DNA of 64,000 nt from DATJLY01 sp963773665. GTDB taxonomy: Bacteria; Pseudomonadota; Alphaproteobacteria; ATCC43930; CGMCC-115725. Below, one piece after another: positions 50,853 through 59,179 of the stretch (positions are counted from its first letter, which is position 1; every line of letters starts with the position of its first letter). The notes beneath the pieces were generated by a model. The model was not told the origin of the DNA and did not search any database. It saw only the letters and a program-made list of their open reading frames with translations. The stretch is from assembly GCA_963773665.1 (NCBI GenBank), contig CAVZBZ010000013.1, positions 372,001 through 436,000 on the forward strand. The letters are read 5' to 3'. The position numbers were made by a program, and so were the translations under genes.

Positions 50853-51479
50853 TCACGGCCGCAGCTGAAGGCCATTGACCAGCGCCGAGGCAATGGTTGC
50901 ATCGAGCGGCTGGCCCGGCGCCTTGCAGAAGAAGCCGATGAACGTGTAGGCGTGGCCGGCGCCCGTCTTTCCCGCGCCTGGACCCGTCTTCGTGAACGTG
51001 AAGCACTTGCCGTTGCGCGTCTGGTTTTTTGCGTCGAAGAACATCACCTGGATATCGTCGCCGACGGGCTGCAGCGCCGACCAGTTCGTCGCCTGGCTCT
51101 CGACGAACTTGTGAATATGCTGCATGGCGCCGGTCGGATTCGTGAAGCCGGTCGTGGCACAGAGCTTGCTGGAAATGCTGGGATACCGCGCCCGCACAAA
51201 GAAGCTCGGCGCATTCGCGTCGGGGGGAACTCCGATGGTGACGTTGGCCAGCCGGCAATCGTACACGCCTTGCGTCTTTTCGAACGGGCCTTGATAGCAA
51301 TTGGCCTGGAGCCCGGCTGGCGGCAGCAGGTGCGCGTCGGCGCTGGCGCAGTCGACCCTGGTATAGGCATCCTGCGCCAAGGCGTGACCGCCGAAGAGCG
51401 AAATCGCGCCGAGCGCCATCGCCGCCACGAGCCATCGTCTCATTGCGCCCAAGCTTGGTGTCCTGCGCGTGCGTCTCAT
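50853..51479 (-). CDS. Secreted hypothetical protein, Cys-rich
   Basis: A 208-residue protein with a long n-region and a signal peptide ('WLVAAMALGAISLFGGHALA', cleavage near AQD at about 36). The mature part has six cysteines ('VDCASADAH', 'QANCYQG', 'YDCRLAN', 'KLCATTG', 'GKCFTF', 'GFFCKAPG'), likely three disulfide bonds of a periplasmic or secreted domain. ATG 51479 is preferred because 'gaggag' lies 9 bases upstream, unlike ATG 51443. I do not recognise a family. It stands alone. Confidence 0.65.
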   Translation of the reverse strand: MRRTRRTPSLGAMRRWLVAAMALGAISLFGGHALAQDAYTRVDCASADAHLLPPAGLQANCYQGPFEKTQGVYDCRLANVTIGVPPDANAPSFFVRARYPSISSKLCATTGFTNPTGAMQHIHKFVESQATNWSALQPVGDDIQVMFFDAKNQTRNGKCFTFTKTGPGAGKTGAGHAYTFIGFFCKAPGQPLDATIASALVNGLQLRP

Positions 51480-51604
51480 GGCGAAAGCTCCTCAGCGGCC
51501 CGAGAAGCCTCGATGTTACTCCGCCCCGGTGGTTCCTTGCGGCGTGCAGATAAGGAACCGCCGATCCGCTTGCCATTTAACGCCGGGCGTTATACATTTG
51601 CCGG

Positions 51605-51883
51605 GTGATAAAATCCTGGGCCAACCGGACGACGCAGCGCTTTGCCGAAGAGGGCAAAGGGCGTTTTTCGGGGCTCGACGAAGCGCTTGCCCGCCGCCGC
51701 CTCAGGCTGCTCGACGAGGCGGAGCGCCTTCAAGACCTTACCGGTCTTGCCTCTGTCGCTCTTCACAGGCTGCGCGGCGAACGGCGCGGACAATGGGCGA
51801 TCTCGGCAGGCGGACCTTGGAGAATCACATTCGAGTTTCGCGAGGGTCATGCCTGGAACGTGGAAATTGTCGACTATCATTGA
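51605..51883 (+). CDS. higB: HigB-type (RelE superfamily) toxin
   Basis: A 92-residue toxin. The family blocks are 'WANRTTQRFAEEGKGRFSGL' at the start, 'LARRRLRLLDEAERLQDL', 'PSxRLHxLxG'-like 'LASVALHRLRGERRGQWAIS', and the end 'PWRITFEFREGHAWNVEIVD' then 'YH'. This is the HigB/plasmid-maintenance killer branch, an mRNase acting on the ribosome. GTG start. In HigBA modules the toxin comes first, as here, 13 bases before the antitoxin. Confidence 0.88.
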   Translation: MIKSWANRTTQRFAEEGKGRFSGLDEALARRRLRLLDEAERLQDLTGLASVALHRLRGERRGQWAISAGGPWRITFEFREGHAWNVEIVDYH

Positions 51884-51896
51884 GGAGAAGGGTTCG

Positions 51897-52208
51897 ATGC
51901 CGATTGCACGAACACGCAAGCTCGCCGGTCCCGTGCCGCACCCGGGCGAAATCCTGAAGGACGAGATCCAGGCCCGTGGACTTTCCGCGCATGCGCTGTC
52001 GCTTGCCTTGCGTCTTCCCGCATCGCGCATCGGCGACATCGTCCGCGGGCGGCGCGCGATTACGCCGGACACGGCGCTCCGGCTTGCCCGCTTTCTCGGA
52101 GGCTCCGCCGAGATCTGGCTGCGTCTCCAGGCTGCCTACGATCTGGCGAAGGCCGAGCGCGAGTTGGGCGCCAGGATCGCCGCCGAGGTCACACCGGCCG
52201 CGGCCTGA
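51897..52208 (+). CDS. higA: HigA-type antitoxin
   Basis: A 103-residue XRE-family DNA-binding antitoxin. 'PHPGEILKDEIQARGLSAHA' opens the helix-turn-helix region; 'ASRIGDIVRGRRAITPDTAL' and 'RLARFLGGSAEIWLRLQAAY' follow, the exact HigA layout. It neutralises HigB and represses the module. 'tgaggagaag' lies upstream of the ATG. A stem-loop about 60 bases beyond the stop ends the unit. Confidence 0.88.
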   Translation: MPIARTRKLAGPVPHPGEILKDEIQARGLSAHALSLALRLPASRIGDIVRGRRAITPDTALRLARFLGGSAEIWLRLQAAYDLAKAERELGARIAAEVTPAAA

Positions 52209-52270
52209 CCCTTAGGGCTGTCGAACGCATTTTACGTTGATCTTGCCCGGGTGTCGTGCTTTCATGGTTG

Positions 52271-52303
52271 AGCGCCTGGCCGCCGATCTGCCAGGCGCTT
52301 TGC
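52271..52303 (+). terminator. Probable terminator of higBA
   Basis: A perfect 10-base stem, AGCGCCTGGC/GCCAGGCGCT, has a 9-base loop and is followed by 'ttgcgctttc'. The T-run is short, so this is a moderate candidate. Confidence 0.5.
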
Positions 52304-52340
52304 GCTTTCAGGAACGACTGGCCGGGGAAACCTCGAAATC

Positions 52341-52443
52341 ACGAAACGAACCCAATTTGCGTCGGACCCGGCTGGGGGCGAAATTACCGAACGAAGCCAA
52401 TTTGCCGATGGAGGCTCGCGATTTTACCGAACGAACCCAATTC
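52341..52443. repeat. Three degenerate copies of a 'cgaacgaacccaatt' mini-repeat
   Basis: Near-identical 15-19 base units stand at about 52341-52357, 52385-52403 and 52424-52442 (acgaaCGAAcccaattt, accgaacgaagccaattt, accgaacgaacccaatt). They are followed by 'tgccattgcgaggagcc', which recalls dispersed CHCEE-type repeats. No gene lies in the 286 bases between higA and purD. Confidence 0.55.
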
Positions 52444-52494
52444 CCTGCCTGCCATTGCGAGGAGCCGTAGCAGAGGATGAATATATTAGTAAAA

Positions 52495-53781
52495 TCAATG
52501 GCTTGACTTTTCGGCCAGGACCGCGCGCCAGCCGATGTCGCGGCGCCAAAAACCGCCCGGCCAGTCGATCCGGTCGATCGCCGCATAGGCCCGCGCCTGC
52601 GCCTTGGCCACGCTCCGCCCGAGCGCCACCACGTCGAGCACGCGGCCGCCGTCGGCGACGAGGCGGCCGCCCTCGCTCCTCGTCCCGGCGTGGAACAGCA
52701 GCACGTTGGCGTCGCCCGCGAGCGCCTCGAGCCCTTGGATCACGCTGCCCTTCTCGTACGGGCCGGGATAGCCCTTGGCCGCCAGCACGACGCACAGCGC
52801 CGTCTCCTCGTGCCAGCGCAGATCGAAAGTCTTGAGCACGCCGTCGCGCGAAGCGGCGAGCGCCGGCAGAAGGTCGCTGCGCATGCGCGGCAGCAGTACC
52901 TGCGCCTCGGGATCGCCGAAGCGGCAATTGTACTCGATGAGCTTCGGCCCGGCCTCGGTCAGCATGAGGCCGGCATAGAGCACGCCCTTGTAGGGCCGCC
53001 CCTCGGCCGCCATCGCCGCCACCGTGGGCCGCACGATCCGCGCCATCACCTCCGCTTCGAGCGAAGGCGTAAGGCACGGCGCCGGCGAATAGGCGCCCAT
53101 GCCGCCGGTGTTGGGGCCGGTATCGCCGTCGAAGGCGCGCTTGTGGTCCTGCGCCGAACCCAGCGGCAGCGCGTGCGTGCCATCGACCAGCGCAAAGAAA
53201 CTCGCCTCCTCGCCTTCGAGGAACTCCTCGATCACCAGCTCTGCGCCGGCCGCGCCGAATCTCTGCCCCATGAGCGCGTCGTCGATGGCATGCTCGGCTT
53301 CGGCGAGCGTCATCGCCACCGTCACGCCCTTGCCGGCGGCGAGCCCGTCCGCCTTCACCACGATCGGCGCGCCGTGCTGGCGCACATGGGCCTTGGCCGC
53401 GCCGGCATCGCGGAAACGGCGATAGGATGCCGTCGGGATGCCGTACTTGGCGCACAGATCCTTGGTGAAGCCTTTCGACGCTTCGAGTGCCGCAGCCCTG
53501 GCGCTCGGCCCGAATGCCGCGATGCCGGATTCCTCGAGCCGGTCGACCAGGCCCAGCGCGAGCGGCGCCTCGGGCCCGACCACGACGAAGTCGATCCTCT
53601 CCCGCTGGCACAGATCGAGGATGCCGCCGATGTCGGTCGCATCGACCGGCACGCAGGTCGCCTCTTCCGCGATGCCGGGATTGCCGGGCGCGCAGTAGAG
53701 CGCGTCGGCGAGCGGAGATGCCGCGATCGCCCAGGCCAGCGCATGCTCCCGGCCGCCCGATCCGACGATAAGAACCCGCAT
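52495..53781 (-). CDS. purD: Phosphoribosylamine-glycine ligase
   Basis: A 428-residue ATP-grasp enzyme, second step of purine synthesis. It begins 'MRVLIVGSGGREHALAWAIA', then 'VGPEAPLALGLVDRLEESGI', 'KADGLAAGKGVTVAMTLAEA', 'GPNTGGMGAYSPAPCLT', and 'IEYNCRFGDPEAQVLLPRM' with metal ligands. Length is standard. The C-terminal domain is complete. It is divergent from xseA across 51 bases. Confidence 0.95.
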   Translation of the reverse strand: MRVLIVGSGGREHALAWAIAASPLADALYCAPGNPGIAEEATCVPVDATDIGGILDLCQRERIDFVVVGPEAPLALGLVDRLEESGIAAFGPSARAAALEASKGFTKDLCAKYGIPTASYRRFRDAGAAKAHVRQHGAPIVVKADGLAAGKGVTVAMTLAEAEHAIDDALMGQRFGAAGAELVIEEFLEGEEASFFALVDGTHALPLGSAQDHKRAFDGDTGPNTGGMGAYSPAPCLTPSLEAEVMARIVRPTVAAMAAEGRPYKGVLYAGLMLTEAGPKLIEYNCRFGDPEAQVLLPRMRSDLLPALAASRDGVLKTFDLRWHEETALCVVLAAKGYPGPYEKGSVIQGLEALAGDANVLLFHAGTRSEGGRLVADGGRVLDVVALGRSVAKAQARAYAAIDRIDWPGGFWRRDIGWRAVLAEKSSH

Positions 53782-53832
53782 CTGCGCCGTCCCTCGTGCT
53801 GCCCCGCGTCCTTCGCTCTATCATAGCGGCCG

Positions 53833-55179
53833 ATGAGCGAAAGCCCCACCGAAGCCGCGCCGCCGCGCGCCGCCGTCGCCCCCTATTCGGTGAGCGAGAT
53901 TGCCGCGCTCCTGAAGCGCACGATCGAGCAGAATTTCGCCTATGTCCGCGTGCGCGGCGAGATCTCGGGCTGGAAGCGCGTCGCCTCGGGCCATTGCTAT
54001 TTCGCCTTGAAGGACGAGGAGGCGGTGCTCGATTCGGTGTGCTGGCGCTCGACCCGGCTTTCGTTCAAGCCCGAAGACGGCATGGAGGTCATCTGCACCG
54101 GCCGGATCACGACATATCCCGGGCGCTCGCGCTATCAGCTCGTCGTCGAATCGATCGAGCTCGCGGGCGTCGGCGCGCTTTTGAAGCTCCTGGCCGACCG
54201 CAAGGCGAAACTTGCCGCCGAAGGCCTCTTTGCCGAGGAGCGGAAGAAGCGCCTGCCCTATCTGCCCACCGTGATCGGCGTCGTCACCTCGCCGACGGGC
54301 GCCGTGTTCCGCGACATCCTGCACCGTCTGAAGGAGCGCTTCCCGCGCACCGTGCTGCTGTGGCCGGTTTCCGTGCAGGGCGAGGGCGCGGCCGAGCAGG
54401 TGGCCGGCGCGATCGCGGGCTTCAACCGCCTCGAGCCCGGCGGCACGCCGCCGCGGCCCGATCTTCTCATCGTCGCGCGCGGCGGCGGCAGCCTCGAGGA
54501 TTTGATGCCGTTCAACGAGGAGATCGTGGTGCGCGCGGCCGCCGCGTCATCGATCCCCTTGATCGCCGCCGTGGGCCACGAGACCGACACGACGCTCATC
54601 GACTTCGCTGCCGACCGGCGCGCGCCGACGCCGTCGGCGGCGGCCGAGATGGCGGTGCCGGTGCGGCTCGAGCTCATTGCCGAGCTCGACGGCAAGGCGC
54701 TGCGCGGTTCGAAGGCGATGACGCGCCGGTTCGGCGAATGGCGCGCGCATGTGCGCGCGGCGGCGCGCGGCTTGCCCGATCCGCGCTCGCTCATCGGCAA
54801 CGCGACGCAGCGGCTCGACGACCGCGCCGAGCGGCTCGCGCTTGCGTTGGGCCATCTCGTGCGCCTTGCCGAGCAGCGCCTCAAGGACGTGCCGCTTCGC
54901 CTTGCGCGGGCGGCGCTGCGCTTCGTCGCCGATTGCGCGGCGAAGCTCGAAGGCCTCGGCGGGCGGCTGCAAAGCTGGCAGCAGGCGCAGGACAGCGTGA
55001 TGGCGAAGGGCTATGTGCGCGTCCGCGGCGACAGCGGCACGGTGCTGACCGACGTAGCGCAAGTGGCACCCGGCGCCTCGCTCCTCCTCGAATTTCACGA
55101 CGGCGCGGTGAGTGCCACGGCAACGCGCGACAAGCGCGGAACGCGCGGCCCCGAGACGCGCCAGGGCAAGCTTCTCTAG
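53833..55179 (+). CDS. xseA: Exodeoxyribonuclease VII large subunit
   Basis: A 448-residue nuclease subunit. N-terminal OB domain ('VRVRGEISGWKRVASGHCYF', 'ALKDEEA'), catalytic core with 'IGVVTSPTGAVFRDILHRLK', 'RGGGSLEDLMPFNEE' and 'AVGHETDTTLIDFAADRRAP', then a helical C-terminus and a final barrel-like tail ('AKGYVRVRGDSGTVLTD'). It degrades single-stranded DNA with XseB, which is not nearby. ATG 53833 follows 'tatcatagcggccg' with a weak ribosome site. Confidence 0.94.
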   Translation: MSESPTEAAPPRAAVAPYSVSEIAALLKRTIEQNFAYVRVRGEISGWKRVASGHCYFALKDEEAVLDSVCWRSTRLSFKPEDGMEVICTGRITTYPGRSRYQLVVESIELAGVGALLKLLADRKAKLAAEGLFAEERKKRLPYLPTVIGVVTSPTGAVFRDILHRLKERFPRTVLLWPVSVQGEGAAEQVAGAIAGFNRLEPGGTPPRPDLLIVARGGGSLEDLMPFNEEIVVRAAAASSIPLIAAVGHETDTTLIDFAADRRAPTPSAAAEMAVPVRLELIAELDGKALRGSKAMTRRFGEWRAHVRAAARGLPDPRSLIGNATQRLDDRAERLALALGHLVRLAEQRLKDVPLRLARAALRFVADCAAKLEGLGGRLQSWQQAQDSVMAKGYVRVRGDSGTVLTDVAQVAPGASLLLEFHDGAVSATATRDKRGTRGPETRQGKLL

Positions 55180-55258
55180 GTCGCGGCGAAGACCCGTAAA
55201 AAGCGCGCAAAAGCGGCGCAAATAGTTCGCTCCGCAAGGTGATCCGGCTGACCTTCTG

Positions 55259-55277
55259 TTAAGGCGTTCGGCCTTAA
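55259..55277 (+). promoter_or_regulatory. Short hairpin before the cyclase-like gene
   Basis: TTAAGGC and GCCTTAA pair around a GTTCG loop, 12 bases before the GTG/ATG region of the cyclase-like gene and 80 bases after xseA. It could act as an RNA hairpin or an operator. There is no clear T-run. Confidence 0.25.
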
Positions 55278-55288
55278 ACCCGCTGTCC

Positions 55289-55885
55289 ATGCGGGCCGAA
55301 CAGACCATAAGAACCAACGAGCGCGCGCCAACTGCGCATTCCGTGCCGCGCCTCTGCCGCGAGCCGCGCGCGATCCTGGTGATCGACTTCGCCGAGTTCT
55401 CGCGCCTCGATGACGACGCCATCCCAGTGTTCCACGAGTGCGTGATGCGCCCGGTCGCCGAGGTGATGGCGGCGCACGAAGACGGGCGGCTCTACGACAA
55501 TTCATGGGGCGACGCGATCATCGCCGTGTTCGATTCGGCGCCGCTTGCCGCGCACTTCTCGCTCGATCTCCAGGACCGGCTCGACGCCGTGCCGTTTGCC
55601 GCGCTGGGCCTGCCGGCGACGCTCCGCCCGCGCATCGCCGGCGATTTCGGCAAGACATGGCAGGGCTACGACTTCGTCAGGAAGGAGCTGACCTTCTACG
55701 GCCTGCACGTGACGCGCGCCGCCCGGCTCGAGCCGGTGACGCCGCCCGGCGCCGTCTATGTGACGCAATCCTTCGCCGCGGCCGCGTCCGAGGATCCGGC
55801 GCTCGCCTGCCACTATGTCGGCGAGCTCGTCACGCCCAAGAATTTCGGCGTCCTCAGCGCCTACCGGCTCGCCCGCACACCATAG
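55289..55885 (+). CDS. Class III nucleotide cyclase-like domain protein
   Basis: A 198-residue soluble protein made of one cyclase-like domain. Metal-binding Asp33 ('LVIDFAEFSRL') and Asp75 ('NSWGDAIIAVF') are present at the right spacing. 'LRPRIAGDFG' matches the R-x-G-hydrophobic strand. In 'LTFYGLHVTRAARLEP' the base-selecting residue is Thr135, as in class IIIb adenylate cyclases, and Arg146 is kept, but the transition-state Asn is Thr142. The base-selecting Lys before 'GD' is absent. So it is either an unusual cyclase or a nucleotide sensor. It is 5 bases upstream of a cNMP-binding fusion gene, presumably its partner. Confidence 0.72.
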   Translation: MRAEQTIRTNERAPTAHSVPRLCREPRAILVIDFAEFSRLDDDAIPVFHECVMRPVAEVMAAHEDGRLYDNSWGDAIIAVFDSAPLAAHFSLDLQDRLDAVPFAALGLPATLRPRIAGDFGKTWQGYDFVRKELTFYGLHVTRAARLEPVTPPGAVYVTQSFAAAASEDPALACHYVGELVTPKNFGVLSAYRLARTP

Positions 55886-55890
55886 GCGTC

Positions 55891-58299
55891 GTGGACAGCT
55901 TCCCGCTCGTAATCGTCGGATCGGGTCCCGCCGGACTCGCCGCAGCTTCGCAGGCGACGCGCCGCGGCATGAAGCATGTCATGCTCGAGCGCAGCGCGCA
56001 CTTCGCCGACACGATCCACAATTTCGCCAAGGGCAAGCTCGTCATGAGCACGCCGAAGCGCCTGCCCTTGCAGCCGGGGCTTGCGCTCTCGTTCGACGAG
56101 GGCCCGGTCGAGCGCGTGCTCGCAACCTGGCGCAAGGAGCTCGACGCAAACGGCGCCCTGAAGCGGCTCAGGATCGCCAGCGAAGCGATCCGCATCGCGC
56201 GCGAGGGGGGGTCGTTCCACATCGAGCTTGCCCGCGGCGACACCATCGCAGCCGAGCACGTCGTGCTCGCGATGGGGACGCAGGGCAACATCACCAAGCT
56301 TTCGGTGCCGGGCGCCGAGCGCGTGCGCTATCAGCTGCGCGACGCGCGCGAGTACGGCGGCGCCGAAATATTTGTCGTGGGCTCGGGCGACACGGCCATT
56401 GAGAACGCGCTGGCGCTGGCCGAGCAGAACCGCGTCACGATGGTCGTGCGCGGCCGTACCTTCAAGCCGGAAAAGGTCACGGTCGCCAATCTCGCCGCGG
56501 TCGAGGCGGCGATCCGCGACGGCAGGATCGCCTGCCGCTACGACGCCGAGACGCTGCGGATCGAGGAGCGCCGCATCGTGCTGCGCGTGGCGGGGCGCGA
56601 GGAGCAGCACCCGTGCGACCACGTCATCGCGCGCATTGGCTCGGTCAAGCCGCGCAAGTTCCTCGAATCGTGCGGCGTCACCTTCGAGACCGAGGGCGAC
56701 GACGCCGATCCCGCGCTCGACGAGCATTACCAGTCCGCGGTGCCGGGGCTCTACGTCGTCGGCTCGCTTGCCGGATACCCGCTCATCAAGCATTGCCTCA
56801 ACCAGGGCTTCGAGGTGATCGAGCACATCGCCGGCGAACCGGCAGCGCCCGCCGACACGCCGGCGCTTGCCGAGACCTTCGCGAAAATCGTGCGCAAGCG
56901 CGATGTCGAGGCGGCGTTGCAGAAAATCGCCCGCACCATCCCGCTCTTCGCCGGCATGGGCCGTCTCGGCCTCGGCGACGTGCTCTTGGACAGCAAGCTC
57001 GTGCGCAAGAAGGCGGGCGATGCCATGATCCGCCTCGGCGACTATGGCGATTCGATTTTCGCGATCCTCGACGGCGCGGTCGGCGTCGAGGTTCAGCCCG
57101 ACGTGCTGCAGATGAAGCGCATCCTGCACAAGGGCGAGTTCTTCGGCGAGATGGGGCTCATCTCGGGCCGGCCGCGCTCGGCCACCGTGCGCGCGGTCAG
57201 CGACTGCACCCTCATCGAGGTGCCGCGCCGCGCCGCGCTCAAGCTGTTCGGCTCGGTGCCGCACGCGAGGAGCCGGATCGACGAGGCGCTGACGCCGCGC
57301 CAGATCCGGGCATATGTGAGCGAGGATCTGGCAGGCCCGGACCTCGACGAGCTGGTCGCCGCGGCGAAGCCGGTGTCGTTCGCGTTCGGCCAGACCATCC
57401 TCGCGCCGGGCGCGCCCAAGGCCGACGTGTTCCTGATCCAGTCGGGCTCGGCCAAGGTGACCTGCCGCAGCTGGGGCCGCGACGTGGTGCTGCGCTATCT
57501 CCCGGCCGGGCATATGCTCGGCGAGCACGCTTATCTGTCCGACCAGCCGGCGGAGCTGGCGGTCGTCGCCGCGACCAAGACGGTGGCGATCCGCATCGAC
57601 GGCGCCGTGTTCCAGCGCGTGCTCGCCCGCAATCCGGCGCTCACCCAGCGGCTCAAGGCGCGCATGGAGCGCGAGCTGCGCGAGAACACCATGACGATCG
57701 CCCAGCCCGGCGGCTCGGGCGGCGTGTTCAGCGACTTCCTCGCCGAAGGCGTCGGCGAGGCGACCAACATCCTCGTCATCAACGAGGCGCTGTGCACGCG
57801 CTGCAACAATTGCGAGAGCGCCTGCGCCGAGACGCATGGCGGCATCAGCCGCCTCAATCGCGAGGCGGGGCCGACCTACGCGACGCTCCACGTGCCGACC
57901 TCGTGCCGCCATTGCGAGCAGCCGCATTGCATGATCGACTGCCCCGCCGACGCGATCCACCGCGCCTTGAACGGCGAGGTCTATATCGATCCCGAATCCT
58001 GCATCGGCTGCGGCGCGTGCGAGCGGAGCTGTCCCTACGACGTCATCCGCATGGCGGCGGCGCCGGGGCCGAAGCCCAATCTGTTGCTGTGGCTGCTGTT
58101 CGGCTGGGGCAGCGGCCCGGGCGAGGATCTCTCGCACGGGGCGGCGGCGCAGCACAGCGGCCCGAAGCACGCCGTCAAGTGCGACATGTGCCAGGGGCGG
58201 AGCAGCGGCCCGGCCTGCGTCTCGGCCTGTCCGACGGGCGCCGCCATTCGCGTCGATCCCAACCAGTTTCTCGAGATCGCGCGCGGCGTGCGCGTCTAG
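55891..58299 (+). CDS. Fusion: FAD/NAD(P) oxidoreductase, two cNMP-binding domains, 4x[4Fe-4S] ferredoxin
   Basis: An 802-residue cytosolic protein, GTG start. Residues 1-320: two-dinucleotide-binding flavoprotein with 'VIVGSGPAGLAAASQ' (7-21) and 'VVGSGDTAIENA' (163-174), like thioredoxin reductase/YpdA but without a CxxC pair. Residues about 351-470: cNMP-binding domain 1, intact pocket 'FFGEMGLISGRPRSATVRA' with Glu420 and Arg429. About 490-615: domain 2, where Glu545 is kept but Ala554 replaces the Arg. About 630-802: four ferredoxin Cys clusters (635-645, 672-684, 704-714, 764-780; sixteen Cys). It probably moves electrons from NAD(P)H via FAD to an Fe-S acceptor under nucleotide control. 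Functional partner unknown. Confidence 0.85.
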   Translation: MDSFPLVIVGSGPAGLAAASQATRRGMKHVMLERSAHFADTIHNFAKGKLVMSTPKRLPLQPGLALSFDEGPVERVLATWRKELDANGALKRLRIASEAIRIAREGGSFHIELARGDTIAAEHVVLAMGTQGNITKLSVPGAERVRYQLRDAREYGGAEIFVVGSGDTAIENALALAEQNRVTMVVRGRTFKPEKVTVANLAAVEAAIRDGRIACRYDAETLRIEERRIVLRVAGREEQHPCDHVIARIGSVKPRKFLESCGVTFETEGDDADPALDEHYQSAVPGLYVVGSLAGYPLIKHCLNQGFEVIEHIAGEPAAPADTPALAETFAKIVRKRDVEAALQKIARTIPLFAGMGRLGLGDVLLDSKLVRKKAGDAMIRLGDYGDSIFAILDGAVGVEVQPDVLQMKRILHKGEFFGEMGLISGRPRSATVRAVSDCTLIEVPRRAALKLFGSVPHARSRIDEALTPRQIRAYVSEDLAGPDLDELVAAAKPVSFAFGQTILAPGAPKADVFLIQSGSAKVTCRSWGRDVVLRYLPAGHMLGEHAYLSDQPAELAVVAATKTVAIRIDGAVFQRVLARNPALTQRLKARMERELRENTMTIAQPGGSGGVFSDFLAEGVGEATNILVINEALCTRCNNCESACAETHGGISRLNREAGPTYATLHVPTSCRHCEQPHCMIDCPADAIHRALNGEVYIDPESCIGCGACERSCPYDVIRMAAAPGPKPNLLLWLLFGWGSGPGEDLSHGAAAQHSGPKHAVKCDMCQGRSSGPACVSACPTGAAIRVDPNQFLEIARGVRV

Positions 58300-58300
58300 A

Positions 58301-59179
58301 TCAGTCCGGCCAGCGCCGGTGCAGCCAGAACCACTGTTTCGGATCGGCGCGGATCCAGCGCTCGAGCGTGGCGTTGACCTCGGTCATGAGCGCGAGCACG
58401 TCGTCATGCTGGTCGCGCGTCTTCGGGACATGCAGCGGCTTCTCGCACACGAGGCGGAAATGCGCGCCTTCGAGGCGCTCGACCCGCACCGGCACGACGA
58501 CGCAGTCGAAGCGGCGGGCAAGCCGCGCCAGCGCCGGCGCGGTCATCGCGTCGCGCCCGAAGAACGGCACCGCGATGCCGTCGTTCAGCTTCTGGTCGAC
58601 CAGCATGCAGAGCGCATGGCCGCTCTCCATCGCCTTCAGAAGCTGGCGCGCGGCGGCCGGGCCCTTCGGAATGAGACCGCCGCCGATCGGGCCGCGCGCC
58701 TCCTGGATCAGGCGGTCGATCAGCGGATTGTTGGCGGCGCGATAGACCTGCGCCACGCGGAACTTCGCCTGCGCCGCGGCAAGCGCCGCGATCTCCCAGT
58801 TGCCGTAATGTGCCGAGAAGAAGATGTAACGCCGCTCGTGCGCCGCCGCGGTCAGGAATGCGTCGGCGCCGACCACCTCGACCCGGCCGCCGGGGCGGAA
58901 GACCTCGATCTCGCCCAGGTGCGGAAATTCGGCGATGACGCGGCCGAGATTGTCCCACATGCCGATGACGATGCGGCGGATGTCCTCGTCGCGAAGCTCG
59001 GGCATGGCGCGGCGCAGGTTCGTCACCGCGCGCTTCGATGCACCGAGATGCGGCCCGACGGTTCGCGCGATGAAGCCGCCAACCGCCGAAGCCCGGTCGA
59101 TCGGAAGCCGCCGGAAGAAGGCGAAGAGGAGCCGCGCGGCCATCGCCTCGACGACGTATCCGATGCGCCGCTCAGCCAT
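58301..59179 (-). CDS. Lauroyl/myristoyl acyltransferase (LpxL/HtrB family)
   Basis: A 292-residue inner-membrane protein of the late lipid A acyltransferase family. The catalytic H-x4-D/E motif is 'FFSAHYGNWEIA'; 'GRDAMTAPALARLARR' and 'PKQWFWLHRRW' are the later conserved blocks. It adds a secondary acyl chain to Kdo2-lipid IVA. ATG 59179 overlaps lpxK by 8 bases. It is last in a five-gene leftward operon. LpxL versus LpxM cannot be told apart here. Confidence 0.88.
   Translation of the reverse strand: MAERRIGYVVEAMAARLLFAFFRRLPIDRASAVGGFIARTVGPHLGASKRAVTNLRRAMPELRDEDIRRIVIGMWDNLGRVIAEFPHLGEIEVFRPGGRVEVVGADAFLTAAAHERRYIFFSAHYGNWEIAALAAAQAKFRVAQVYRAANNPLIDRLIQEARGPIGGGLIPKGPAAARQLLKAMESGHALCMLVDQKLNDGIAVPFFGRDAMTAPALARLARRFDCVVVPVRVERLEGAHFRLVCEKPLHVPKTRDQHDDVLALMTEVNATLERWIRADPKQWFWLHRRWPD

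Noticed and set aside
55861..58170. Long minus-strand open frame (769 codons) opposite the oxidoreductase fusion
   Set aside because: It is a GC-bias shadow: composition is Arg/Ala/His-rich, no domain is recognisable and the plus frame has clear motifs.
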